DNA from: Acidithiobacillus sp.
Lineage (GTDB): Bacteria > Pseudomonadota > Gammaproteobacteria > Acidithiobacillales > Acidithiobacillaceae
DNA: 43,651 nt
Assembly (NCBI RefSeq): GCF_023255755.1
Contig: NZ_JAGDVS010000084.1
Location: 1 to 43,651 of the forward strand
Direction: 5' to 3'
Of this stretch, positions 19,223-27,431 are shown piece after piece. The notes under the pieces are model-generated. The model was given only the letters and a program-made list of their open reading frames with translations, was not told where the DNA came from and did no database searches. The position numbers and the translations under genes are program-made. How positions within the stretch are numbered: position 1 is the stretch's first letter; every line of letters begins with the position of its first letter.

Positions 19223-19936
19223 CTATTTCCTCTGGATACTTTGTTCTACCTCGTCTAATGGAAGATGCCGGACACTTTTCCCTTTAGCAAGATAAATGAC
19301 GTATTCGCAGATATTCCGGGCATGATCGCCAATACGCTCAATGGCCTTGGCGATAAAAAGCGCATCAATGGCCGGGGTGATGGTGCGCGGATCTTCCATC
19401 ATGTAGGTAATCAGACGGCGCAAGGCAGAACGGTATTCCTGATTGAGCACCTCATCGCCTTTGGCGACGGCAATGGCTTCCTCCGCATCTGCACGGGCCA
19501 GGGCGTCCATGGCGCGGCGCAACATATTCAGGGCATAGTCGGCCATGACGCCCACGTCTCTGAGAAAGGCCGGATTGTCGTTACGCGCGCCATGTCCCAT
19601 GGCCAGGGCCATGTCGGCAATTTTGCTGGCCTTGTCGCCCATCCGCTCCAGATCCGCGATGGTCTTGATCAGGGTCATCACCAAACGCAGATCACTGGCG
19701 GCAGGCTGACGCGTAGCCAGAATATTGATGCACTCTTCTTCAATACGCACCTCGTAACCATTCACCTCATGGTCACGGCCAATCACCTCACGGGCCAGTT
19801 CGGCATCTGACTCCTGCAGTGCCCTGACAGCATTCGTGATCTGCTCCTCCACCACCCCCCCCATGGCGAGCACCAAGGCGTGGACCTCGTGGAGTTCTTC
19901 ATCAAAACGCTGGGAAATATGTGGTTCTTTGTCCAT
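19223..19936 (-). CDS. phoU: Phosphate transport system regulator PhoU
   Basis: PhoU connects the Pst transporter to PhoR and keeps the Pho regulon off when phosphate is abundant. The 237-aa protein is all-helical with two similar three-helix repeats. Each repeat has the metal-binding type of acidic motif: EVRIEEECINIL and DLERMGDKASKIADMA in the first, and AIERIGDHARNICEYVIY in the second. It lies 11 bases after pstB and 2 bases before ppx. Confidence 0.97.
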   Translation of the reverse strand: MDKEPHISQRFDEELHEVHALVLAMGGVVEEQITNAVRALQESDAELAREVIGRDHEVNGYEVRIEEECINILATRQPAASDLRLVMTLIKTIADLERMGDKASKIADMALAMGHGARNDNPAFLRDVGVMADYALNMLRRAMDALARADAEEAIAVAKGDEVLNQEYRSALRRLITYMMEDPRTITPAIDALFIAKAIERIGDHARNICEYVIYLAKGKSVRHLPLDEVEQSIQRK

Positions 19937-19947
19937 AGCTGCACTCC

Positions 19948-20715
19948 TTAACCGTAGCGACCCGTGATGTAGTCTTCTGTCTGTTTTTTACCGGGATTGG
20001 TGAATAACTGATTGGTAGGCCCAAATTCCACCATCTCGCCGATATACATAAATGCCGTGTAATCAGAGACTCGCGCTGCCTGCTGCATGTTGTGGGTGAC
20101 GATCAGAATCGTAAACTGATTGCGCAGTTCACTCACCAGCTCTTCAATCTTGAGGGTAGCAATAGGATCCAGCGCCGAAGTCGGCTCATCCAGCAGGATC
20201 ACCTCTGGTTGCACCGCCACTGCGCGTGCAATACACAGGCGTTGCTGCTGCCCGCCGGACAACCCCAGCCCGCTAGTCTTGAGTTTGTCCTTCACCTCTT
20301 CCCAGAGAGCTGCCTGGCGCAACGCCTGCTCCACCCGCTCGTCCATCTCCACCTTGCGTAATTTTTCATAGAGCTTGATGCCAAAGGCGATATTGTCATA
20401 GATGGACATGGGAAAAGGCGTTGGTTTCTGAAATACCATACCGATTTTAGCGCGCAGCATATTCACATCCATGCCGGGAGCGAGAATATTCTCGCCATCC
20501 AGCAGTACCTCGCCGGTCGCCCGTTGCCCAGGGTACAGAGAATACATGCGATTAAACACCCGCAGGAGCGTCGACTTGCCGCAACCCGATGGCCCGATGA
20601 ACGCTGTCACCTGATTCTCTGGCATTTCCAAGTTGATATCTATGAGGGCCTTGTTGCTCCCGTAAAAAAAATCCAGGTGGCGGACGGATATTTTGGTTTT
20701 CTGAGGTTCCGACAT
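19948..20715 (-). CDS. pstB: Phosphate ABC transporter ATP-binding protein
   Basis: PstB powers high-affinity phosphate import. I start at the ATG at 20713-20715 (MSEPQKTK), which shares one base with the pstA stop and has AGGAG upstream; this gives 255 aa, the usual length. The open frame continues upstream into pstA, but that extension is not PstB-like. Motifs are Walker [10 protein letters not shown], the ABC signature LSGGQQQR, Walker [14 protein letters not shown], and the switch histidine in [11 protein letters not shown]. Confidence 0.98.
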   Translation of the reverse strand: MSEPQKTKISVRHLDFFYGSNKALIDINLEMPENQVTAFIGPSGCGKSTLLRVFNRMYSLYPGQRATGEVLLDGENILAPGMDVNMLRAKIGMVFQKPTPFPMSIYDNIAFGIKLYEKLRKVEMDERVEQALRQAALWEEVKDKLKTSGLGLSGGQQQRLCIARAVAVQPEVILLDEPTSALDPIATLKIEELVSELRNQFTILIVTHNMQQAARVSDYTAFMYIGEMVEFGPTNQLFTNPGKKQTEDYITGRYG

Positions 20716-21569
20716 TAACGCGGACTCCTGTCTTTGATAAGAAAGCGAGAAACGAGGCCCAAGACTAGCACAGCCATGGCAGCTATCAACGCACCCGCCC
20801 AGGCCAGATGCTGCCATTCCGGATAAGGACTCATGGCAAATTGAAAAATGACTACGGGGACATTGGCAATCGGCTTGTCCAGATTCATGCTGAAGAACTG
20901 ATTATTGAGCGCCGTGAACAACAGCGGTGCGGTCTCGCCGCTAATCCTTGCCACCGCCAGCAGAACCCCGGTGAGTATACCAGAACGCGCAGCCCGATAA
21001 CTCACCTGAACGATCATCTTCCAGTGGGGCGCCCCCAGGGCCAGGGCCGCCTCACGCATGGTGCCGGGGACCATGCCCAGCATCTCATCCGTGGTGCGCA
21101 GGACGACGGGCAAAAGCAAAATAGCCAGTGACAAGGCCCCGGCAAGACCCGAGAAGTTCCCCATGGGTACCACCATGACTGCGTAAATAAACAGGCCGAT
21201 CACGATGGAAGGCGCGCTGAGCAGAATATCATTAAAAAAACGGATGACCCCCGCCAGGCGGCTGCCTTGCGCAAACTCGGCGAGATAGGTGCCGGCCAGG
21301 ATTCCCACAGGGGTACCGATCAGCACCGCCACGCCGATCATCAGCAGGCTGCCCACGAAGGCATTGCGCAGCCCGCCAATGCTGCCGGGCGCGGGCGTGT
21401 CACCGGTAAACAGTTCCAGGTTCAGGGCGGTAGCGCCATAAGAGAGGGTGGTCCAGAGAATCCAGACCAGCCAGAAGAGGCCAAACAGGGTCATGGCGAC
21501 CGCCATGCCCAGATTGAAAATATTCCAGAAGCGGCGGCGCAGATAACGGACGTTCATAGCCGCACTCAT
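20715..21569 (-). CDS. pstA: Phosphate ABC transporter permease PstA
   Basis: PstA is one of two permeases of the PstSCAB importer in the inner membrane. The 284-aa protein has six predicted membrane helices. The EAA-type loop that contacts PstB is seen around [30 protein letters not shown] and [13 protein letters not shown] are typical PstA segments. It overlaps pstC by 4 bases (ATGA) and pstB by 1. Confidence 0.97.
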   Translation of the reverse strand: MSAAMNVRYLRRRFWNIFNLGMAVAMTLFGLFWLVWILWTTLSYGATALNLELFTGDTPAPGSIGGLRNAFVGSLLMIGVAVLIGTPVGILAGTYLAEFAQGSRLAGVIRFFNDILLSAPSIVIGLFIYAVMVVPMGNFSGLAGALSLAILLLPVVLRTTDEMLGMVPGTMREAALALGAPHWKMIVQVSYRAARSGILTGVLLAVARISGETAPLLFTALNNQFFSMNLDKPIANVPVVIFQFAMSPYPEWQHLAWAGALIAAMAVLVLGLVSRFLIKDRSPR

Positions 21570-22588
21570 AGGCCCGCTTTCCCTTGTCCCTGACCGAGAT
21601 GCCAGAGCATCAGTTTGGCCAGCACCAGCACCACGAAGGTAATGATGAAAAGAATGAAACCCAAGGCCATGAGCGCCGACTTGTACATGGGTGAAAAAGC
21701 CTCGGCAAACTCGTTCGCCAGCGCTGCGGCGATAGAGTTTCCGGCGTCGAGCAAAGAGATATGGAGGTCCTGGGCATTACCGATCACAAAAGTTACCGCC
21801 ATGGTTTCACCAAGGGCACGACCCAGACCGAGGAACACCCCGCCGACTACCGCCGTACGGGTATAAGGGAGAACCACATGGCGCGCCACTTCCCAAGTCG
21901 TGGCACCGAGGCCATAGGCCGACTCTTTGAGCATCGTTGGCACAACCAGAAAAACATCGCGCATGATCGCGGAAATAAAGGGGATCACCATGATGGCCAG
22001 AATAATACCGGCAGTCAGCATACCAATGCCCATCGGCGGGCCGCGAAACAGCGCACCAATACCGCGCAGGGCACCCAGATGATCATTGAGCCAAGGCTCT
22101 GCGCTGCCCAAAACCGGCGCAAAGACGAAAAGACCCCACATGCCGAAGATGATACTGGGGATACCCGCCAGCAGTTCAATGGCGCTGCCGACCGGTTGGC
22201 GCAACCATTCGGGTGCGAGTTCACTGATAAATAAGGCGATGCCGAAACTGATGGGCACGGCGATCAGCAGGGCGATCAGAGAGCTGACCAAAGTCCCGTA
22301 AATCGGTACCAGAGCGCCGAAGTTCTCCGTAACCGGATCCCAGGCATCGCTCCAGAAAAAAGCGAAGCCAAAATGATGAAAGGCTTCCCACCCGCGCAAA
22401 AAAAGGGACAACGCCACCCCAACCAGCAGGAGCAGGACCAAAAAGGCGAGCCCACCCGTCAGCCAGCGGAAGCCCCGGTCCATGACATGCAGGCGTCGTG
22501 ATCGCGCCGGGCTGATGCGAGATGGCACAGCGGGGGACGGCACCGCCGCCTTCCGCATTCCCAACTCTGCGTCGCGGGTATCGTCCAT
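21566..22588 (-). CDS. pstC: Phosphate ABC transporter permease PstC
   Basis: PstC pairs with PstA to form the transmembrane channel. The 340-aa protein has a roughly 35-residue basic cytoplasmic N-terminus, then six membrane helices. YGTLVSSLIALLIAVPISFGIALFISE and GIPSIIFGMWGLFVFAP are strongly conserved PstC segments, and the PstB-contact loop is LKESAYGLGATTWEVA. GRALGETMAVTFVIGN matches the family's C-terminal block. It begins 8 bases after pstS. Confidence 0.97.
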   Translation of the reverse strand: MDDTRDAELGMRKAAVPSPAVPSRISPARSRRLHVMDRGFRWLTGGLAFLVLLLLVGVALSLFLRGWEAFHHFGFAFFWSDAWDPVTENFGALVPIYGTLVSSLIALLIAVPISFGIALFISELAPEWLRQPVGSAIELLAGIPSIIFGMWGLFVFAPVLGSAEPWLNDHLGALRGIGALFRGPPMGIGMLTAGIILAIMVIPFISAIMRDVFLVVPTMLKESAYGLGATTWEVARHVVLPYTRTAVVGGVFLGLGRALGETMAVTFVIGNAQDLHISLLDAGNSIAAALANEFAEAFSPMYKSALMALGFILFIITFVVLVLAKLMLWHLGQGQGKAGL

Positions 22589-22596
22589 ATCTTAGT

Positions 22597-23616
22597 TCAC
22601 TGGCCCAGAGTCCTTTTCCAGTACGCCTCAATCTGCGTCACCGTAGTTTTTGGTAATGGCACATAATCCAGGCTCCTGGCTTCTGCTTGCGCCTGCGGGG
22701 CTGTCAGGAACCAGCGCGCAAACTTCAGGACTCCGGCATTAGCCGTCTTATCGGCGTCCTTGCGCATAAGGATGTAAGTCGCAGCGGAAATGGGCCAACT
22801 TTGGGCACCCGGCTGGTTGGTGAGAATCATGTAGAAATCCTCTACCTTGGTAAAGTCCGCATTCGCCGCGGCGGCCTGGAAAGTGGCCAGATCAGGGGTC
22901 ACCACTTTGCCCGCAGCATTGATCATTTTGCCGTAAGCCATGTGATTTTCCTTGGCATAGGCATATTCCACGTAGCCGATGGCACCGGGAATCCGCTGTA
23001 CATATGCAGCGACGCCCGCATTACCCTTGCCACCCACACCAACAGGCCAGGAAACAGCAGTGTTATCGCCCACCCGTTGCTTCCATTCCGGGCTTACTTT
23101 GGCCAGATAATTGGTAAAGTTGAAGGTAGTGCCGGAGCCGTCAGAACGATGGACCACGGTAATATTCATATCCGGCAGCTTAACGCCCTTATTGAGGTCG
23201 GCAATGGCCGCGTCGTTCCATTTCTTGATCTTACCCAGGTAAATACCGGTGAGCACAGTGCCGTTGAAGGTCAGTTCACCGGGCTTTATACCGGGGACAT
23301 TCACGACGGGGGTAATGCCAATAATCACTGCCGGAAACTGAACGAGCTGGTCTTTGCTGAGATATTCAGGCTTGAGGGGCATGTCGCTGTTGGCGAAAGC
23401 GACGGTTTTGGCCTTGATTTGGGCAATCCCGCCACCAGAACCGATAGCCTGATAGTTCACCATGGTGCCCGTTTTCTGTTTGTAGGTTTCTGCCCATTTG
23501 GACAGGACGGGATAAATGGCCGTGCCGCCTGCGGCGGAAATGGTTTCCGCCTGCGCCAGCCCTGCTACGCCCAAGCTCATCACGCCCAACATAAAAGCCA
23601 CGCCATTGAACTTCAT
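22597..23616 (-). CDS. pstS: Periplasmic phosphate-binding protein PstS
   Basis: PstS captures phosphate in the periplasm and hands it to PstCA. The 339-aa precursor has a signal peptide with likely cleavage after AQA (residue 23). Ligand-site motifs are ISAAGGTAIYP near 26-36, GSGGGIAQI, the FANSDMPL block, and HRSDGSGTTFNFTNYL, which supplies the phosphate-binding serine, arginine and aspartate side chains. It is the first gene after the Pho box at 23676-23694 and should be the most phosphate-responsive of the cluster. Confidence 0.98.
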   Translation of the reverse strand: MKFNGVAFMLGVMSLGVAGLAQAETISAAGGTAIYPVLSKWAETYKQKTGTMVNYQAIGSGGGIAQIKAKTVAFANSDMPLKPEYLSKDQLVQFPAVIIGITPVVNVPGIKPGELTFNGTVLTGIYLGKIKKWNDAAIADLNKGVKLPDMNITVVHRSDGSGTTFNFTNYLAKVSPEWKQRVGDNTAVSWPVGVGGKGNAGVAAYVQRIPGAIGYVEYAYAKENHMAYGKMINAAGKVVTPDLATFQAAAANADFTKVEDFYMILTNQPGAQSWPISAATYILMRKDADKTANAGVLKFARWFLTAPQAQAEARSLDYVPLPKTTVTQIEAYWKRTLGQ

Positions 23617-23660
23617 AATATCCCGCCCCTTATACAGGTTTAGTTAAAAGCTGCACAGAA

Positions 23661-23666
23661 ACTATA
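23661..23666 (-). promoter_or_regulatory. -10 element of the pstS promoter
   Basis: On the minus strand the hexamer reads TATAGT (5 of 6 matches to TATAAT). It starts 9 bases after the end of the Pho box, near the spacing in E. coli pho promoters, where the Pho box replaces the -35. The predicted start site would lie about 38 bases before the pstS ATG. Confidence 0.65.
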
Positions 23667-23675
23667 GCAAGATTT

Positions 23676-23694
23676 TATTACAATTTTATGACAC
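23676..23694 (-). promoter_or_regulatory. Pho box (PhoB binding site) for pstS, overlapping the phoR stop codon
   Basis: Read on the minus strand, TGTCATA and TGTAATA occur as two 7-base direct repeats separated by four bases (11-base period), closely matching the PhoB consensus of CTGTCAT repeats. The first repeat is built from the last codons of phoR: its TCA-TAA is the final serine and stop (stop at 23686-23688). PhoB-phosphate bound here would recruit RNA polymerase to the -10 at 23661-23666. The call rests on pattern plus position directly upstream of pstS; binding itself is inferred. Confidence 0.8.
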
Positions 23695-25017
23695 TGCGGA
23701 GTCGGGGGGGAAACTGCGGGCGAGATGAAGCGGAAAATGCGCAGTAAAAGTGGTTCCCTTACCCACTTCACTGGCTACTTCCAGATGCCCCTGATAACGC
23801 TCGACAGCGTGACGGACAATGGCCAGCCCCAACCCCGTGCCCCCCATGCGTCGGGAGCGACCTTTGTCCACCCGGTAAAAACGCTCGGTGATACGCTGCA
23901 AATGCTCGGCAGCGATACCATCGCCGGTATCCTGCACCACGAAAAGCAGCTCGCCGGGGCGACGCTCCCAGCGTACGCTGACGGCGCGGTCTGCCGGGGT
24001 ATATTTGATGGCGTTTTCTAATAAATTGCGAATGATACTGGTCAGGTCGATGGTTTCTGCGAAAAAGCCCAAGTCGCTATCCAGCGCTGTGTCGATCTGC
24101 AACCGTTTTTGCATTATCGCGGGCGCCAGGGTGTCCAATGTGTTGTGTATCATGTCCGCGAGCATCAGTGTTTCGCAGTGTTCCGGATTCGCTTCGGCGG
24201 CCTCCATGCGTGCCAGAGACAGCAGGTCTTCGACCAAAGACTGCATGCGCAGTGTCTGCTGTTCCATGAGACGGAGTTGACTGCTCACCTCATCGTCGGC
24301 GGCGATGGGACTGTCCAGCATGTTTTCCAGGAAACCGCGCACCACCGTCAGCGGGCTGCGCAACTCGTGGGAGACATTAGCCACGAAGTCCTGACGGACC
24401 TGTTCAAGCTGGCGGATACGGGTCACGTCCCGGAAGATGACCAAAGCGCCGGCATCGGCGAGGGGATAGCGCATACCCTCCAAAATCTGTTGTGCATCTG
24501 CCGGGGCGGGGAGTTGCAGGCTGGGCGGCCCTTCGCCAGCGAGAAAGGCCCGCAGATGCGGGGTACGCAGCCAGAAGGCCAGCGGCTTGCCCGCGTCATC
24601 GGGCCACTGCAGTTGCAGCAAGCGGATACCGGAAGGATTCACCCAAAGTAACTGACCGCGCTCATCCATGAGCACCACGACGTCGGGCATGGCCTGCAAG
24701 GCGTCACGCAATTGTACAATCTGGGCACTCAGCAGACGGTGCTGTGCCTCCTGATCACGTCGCCAGTGGTAGCCCTCGGCAAAAGTCTCCTCCCACATCC
24801 CCCCCGCCAGCGGTGGCAGTAAGGTGTCCGGGTTGCGGAACCAAGCGCTGAAACTCTGGGATTGCTGGCGATGCCAGCCGACCCAGAGCGCCAGCAAGAG
24901 AGCGATGATCACCGGTGGGAGGTAGGACCAGGCGCGCAGATCATCGTCGGCGGCCAGAAAAATCGGAATCAGTGACCAGAGCACTACGGGGTAAAACCAG
25001 GCACGGAGGTACTTCAC
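23686..25017 (-). CDS. phoR: Phosphate regulon sensor histidine kinase
   Basis: PhoR autophosphorylates and passes phosphate to PhoB when phosphate is scarce. The 443-aa protein has two N-terminal membrane segments (about 7-23 and 33-48) and almost no periplasmic loop, as usual for PhoR. A PAS domain (about 100-200) follows, then HisKA with FVANVSHELRSP and phospho-acceptor H217. The HATPase domain has NLLENAIKYTP, DTGDGIAAE and GGTGLGLAIV. The lack of a large sensor loop fits signalling from the Pst-PhoU complex. It lies 61 bases after phoB, and its stop codon is part of the pstS Pho box. Confidence 0.96.
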   Translation of the reverse strand: MKYLRAWFYPVVLWSLIPIFLAADDDLRAWSYLPPVIIALLLALWVGWHRQQSQSFSAWFRNPDTLLPPLAGGMWEETFAEGYHWRRDQEAQHRLLSAQIVQLRDALQAMPDVVVLMDERGQLLWVNPSGIRLLQLQWPDDAGKPLAFWLRTPHLRAFLAGEGPPSLQLPAPADAQQILEGMRYPLADAGALVIFRDVTRIRQLEQVRQDFVANVSHELRSPLTVVRGFLENMLDSPIAADDEVSSQLRLMEQQTLRMQSLVEDLLSLARMEAAEANPEHCETLMLADMIHNTLDTLAPAIMQKRLQIDTALDSDLGFFAETIDLTSIIRNLLENAIKYTPADRAVSVRWERRPGELLFVVQDTGDGIAAEHLQRITERFYRVDKGRSRRMGGTGLGLAIVRHAVERYQGHLEVASEVGKGTTFTAHFPLHLARSFPPDSAVS

Positions 25018-25078
25018 GTCGAAAAGAGATGCTGACGTGCGCTGCGGTATGCTGAACGCGCAAAAGCCGCCGTACCAG

Positions 25079-25813
25079 TCATCGCCCGCCGCCCACCACT
25101 TCGCGCTGGGACCCCAAGGCGCTACAGCGATAGCCTTCGCCCCTTACTGTTTCGATGATATGCGCATAACCATGGTGGTCCAACCCCCGCCGTAAGCGGC
25201 GAATGTGAACATCGACCGTCCGCTCTTCAATAAAACTCTGCCGCCCCCAGATCTGATCGAGCAGCATGTCCCGCGAAAAGACCCGTTCTGGATTGGTCAC
25301 AAAGAGACGCAAAAGACGGAACTCGGTAGGGCCGAGATGGATCTGCACTTCACCGGCGTACACCCGATGCGCGCGCAGGTCCACATGCAGATCACCGAGC
25401 CGCACTCGGCCTGCTGCCGTACCGCCATAACTGCGTCGTAACAGGGCATTGACCCGCGCCACCAACTCCCGCGGAGAAAAAGGTTTGGCCAGGTAATCGT
25501 CCGCGCCCGATTCAAGACCATGCACACGGTCACTTTCCTCACCGCGCGCCGTGAGCAAAATGATAGGCAGTTTCTGGGTCTCTTCACGCCGGCGCAGAGT
25601 ACGGCACCATGCCAGGCCATTCTCGCCAGGAAGCATCCAGTCAAGAACGAGCAACTGCGGCCCCCAGGTCAGGAGTACGGCTTCCGCAGATTCGACACTT
25701 CCCTCACAGCGCACCTCAAAGCCATGACGCTGCAGGGTGACGCGCAGGAGTTCCTGGATGCCTTCCTCATCCTCCACCACCAGGACGCGGGAGGATGCCT
25801 TGTCTTCGTCCAT
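25079..25813 (-). CDS. phoB: Phosphate regulon response regulator
   Basis: PhoB is the OmpR-type regulator that binds Pho boxes. From the ATG at 25811-25813 (MDEDKASS) it is 244 aa, and an AAGG ribosome-binding site precedes this start. An in-frame ATG at 25838-25840 would add nine residues. The receiver domain has the acidic pocket EDEE and phosphorylation site D58 in LVLDWMLPG, with K in LAKPFSP. The C-terminal winged helix includes LGPTEFRLLRLF, the recognition region RTVDVHIRRLRRGL and a final TVRGEGYR. I see no Pho box upstream, so autoregulation is not evident. Confidence 0.96.
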   Translation of the reverse strand: MDEDKASSRVLVVEDEEGIQELLRVTLQRHGFEVRCEGSVESAEAVLLTWGPQLLVLDWMLPGENGLAWCRTLRRREETQKLPIILLTARGEESDRVHGLESGADDYLAKPFSPRELVARVNALLRRSYGGTAAGRVRLGDLHVDLRAHRVYAGEVQIHLGPTEFRLLRLFVTNPERVFSRDMLLDQIWGRQSFIEERTVDVHIRRLRRGLDHHGYAHIIETVRGEGYRCSALGSQREVVGGGR

Positions 25814-25932
25814 ACCTGCCTTTTGCTCGGACACACTCATCGTCCGCTTATTGTGGCGCAAGCCCTGGCGGGATGCCAAGACACTGCGAACAAAGATAAC
25901 CCGGTCAGTGCGGGATGGGAAGGATCAACCTC

Positions 25933-27189
25933 TCAGGCGCGGCGGGCACGACCCGAAGGCGCCACTCCTGACCCGGGCCGACCCCGCCCTGCGGCCTGAG
26001 CCGGACGGCGCGGAGCCGATGACGGCGCATGGCTGGAGAAAGACTGTCGCGGCTCAAAACCGACGACGATCTCCCGGTCAAAGGAGCGACGCAGCAGCTT
26101 TTCCACATCCTGCAACTGCTTACGCTCCTCGCTGCTTACCAGCGATACGGCTTGGCCATTATTGCCAGCACGACCGGTCCGTCCGATGCGATGGACATAG
26201 TCCTCGGGCACATGGGGGAGTTCAAAATTAACTACGTGGGGCAACTCGCTGATATCGATGCCGCGGGCAGCGATGTCCGTCGCGACTAAGACCCGCACCT
26301 TGCCTTCCTTGAACTCCGCCAGAGCGCGGGTACGGGCACCCTGACTCTTGTCGCCATGGATGGCCATAGCCTGCATGCCATCCTGGGACAAATGCCTGGC
26401 GAGGCGGTCGGCACCATGCTTGGTGCGGGTGAAGACCAGCACCTGCCCCCATTGATGTTCTTCAATCAGATGGGCGAGGAGTTCGCGTTTGCGATCCTGA
26501 TCGACGGCAAAAACCCGCTGCGCGACATTGTCGGCAGTGGCATTGCGCGTCGCGACTTCGACGCTGGCCGGGTTATTGAGCAGGCCATCGGCCAGACCGC
26601 GGATTTCTGGCGAAAACGTCGCCGAGAACAGCAGATTTTGGCGTTTTTTCGGCAATACCGCAAGGATGCGTCGGATGTCACGGATAAAGCCCATGTCGAG
26701 CATGCGGTCGGCTTCGTCGAGCACCAAAATTTCGACGTGAGAGAGGTCGACGCTGCGCTGCTGGATATGATCCAGCAGGCGACCGGGGGTAGCGACCAAT
26801 ACGTCTACACTGCGGCGTAGTTTCTGCATCTGCGGATTGATCTTGACACCACCGATGAGCACCAGCGAACGCAGGGAAAGATAGCGCCCGTACAACTGCA
26901 CGCTCTCCTCTACCTGCGCCGCCAGTTCACGGGTGGGAACCAGAATCAGCGCGCGCACACTAGAAGGACCACGCGCCGCGGTATCTGCGGTGGCGGACAG
27001 TTTGTGCAGAATGGGCATGGCAAAGGCAGCAGTCTTGCCGGTACCTGTCTGCGCACCGGCCAACAGGTCGACGCCGGACATGACCACTGGGATGGCCTGC
27101 TCCTGAATGGGGGTGGGGGTAGTGTAACCGCGCTCGGCCGCAGCACGCCAAATGGGCTCAGAAAGCCCAAGGGATTCAAAAGATGACAT
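25933..27189 (-). CDS. DEAD-box ATP-dependent RNA helicase, RhlE-like
   Basis: DEAD-box helicases remodel RNA in ribosome assembly and mRNA decay. The 418-aa protein has the Q motif (F at 4, TPTPIQ near 24-29), AQTGTGKT (46-53), VPTRELA, TPGR, DEAD, SAT, then the helicase C-domain with [11 protein letters not shown] and [10 protein letters not shown]. The C-terminus is a short basic, glycine/arginine/alanine-rich tail of about 45 residues, as in RhlE. It is upstream of phoB on the same strand with about 90 bases between, so co-transcription is possible. The RhlE assignment within the family is moderate. Confidence 0.92.
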   Translation of the reverse strand: MSSFESLGLSEPIWRAAAERGYTTPTPIQEQAIPVVMSGVDLLAGAQTGTGKTAAFAMPILHKLSATADTAARGPSSVRALILVPTRELAAQVEESVQLYGRYLSLRSLVLIGGVKINPQMQKLRRSVDVLVATPGRLLDHIQQRSVDLSHVEILVLDEADRMLDMGFIRDIRRILAVLPKKRQNLLFSATFSPEIRGLADGLLNNPASVEVATRNATADNVAQRVFAVDQDRKRELLAHLIEEHQWGQVLVFTRTKHGADRLARHLSQDGMQAMAIHGDKSQGARTRALAEFKEGKVRVLVATDIAARGIDISELPHVVNFELPHVPEDYVHRIGRTGRAGNNGQAVSLVSSEERKQLQDVEKLLRRSFDREIVVGFEPRQSFSSHAPSSAPRRPAQAAGRGRPGSGVAPSGRARRA

Positions 27190-27276
27190 AATTTTTTACT
27201 CCGAAAACACCGGCCTCGCCACAGGGGCGCCAGTCTATGGCAGACGCTTCATCAAGGTGGGGACCAATGCGACGCG

Positions 27277-27300
27277 CGTCATGCAGACTGAGGCATGACG
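27277..27300. repeat. Perfect 8-base inverted repeat between the divergent helicase and pyruvate-kinase-like genes
   Basis: CGTCATGC and GCATGACG are exact complements separated by eight bases. The repeat lies about 90 bases before the helicase start and 130 before the pyruvate-kinase-like start, in the 242-base divergent gap (27190-27431). It could be an operator or a hairpin in the helicase 5' leader. Elsewhere in the gap I see only weak promoter-like elements (TTGCCG with a poor -10 on the minus strand, TACACT at 27407-27412 on the plus strand). Confidence 0.5.
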
Positions 27301-27431
27301 GCAGGCGCACTTTAACAGAACATACCGATCATTACGAGCGATAACGCATTCAGTCGGCAAACTTCGCTACCTGGCCGGATGTCATCATACTGAAATATTC
27401 ACCTGCTACACTCAGGGCATGACCAGGCGGA

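Noticed and set aside
25841-25932. Pho box upstream of phoB
   Set aside because: I searched the gap for TGTCAT-like repeats with 11-base spacing and found none that match well.
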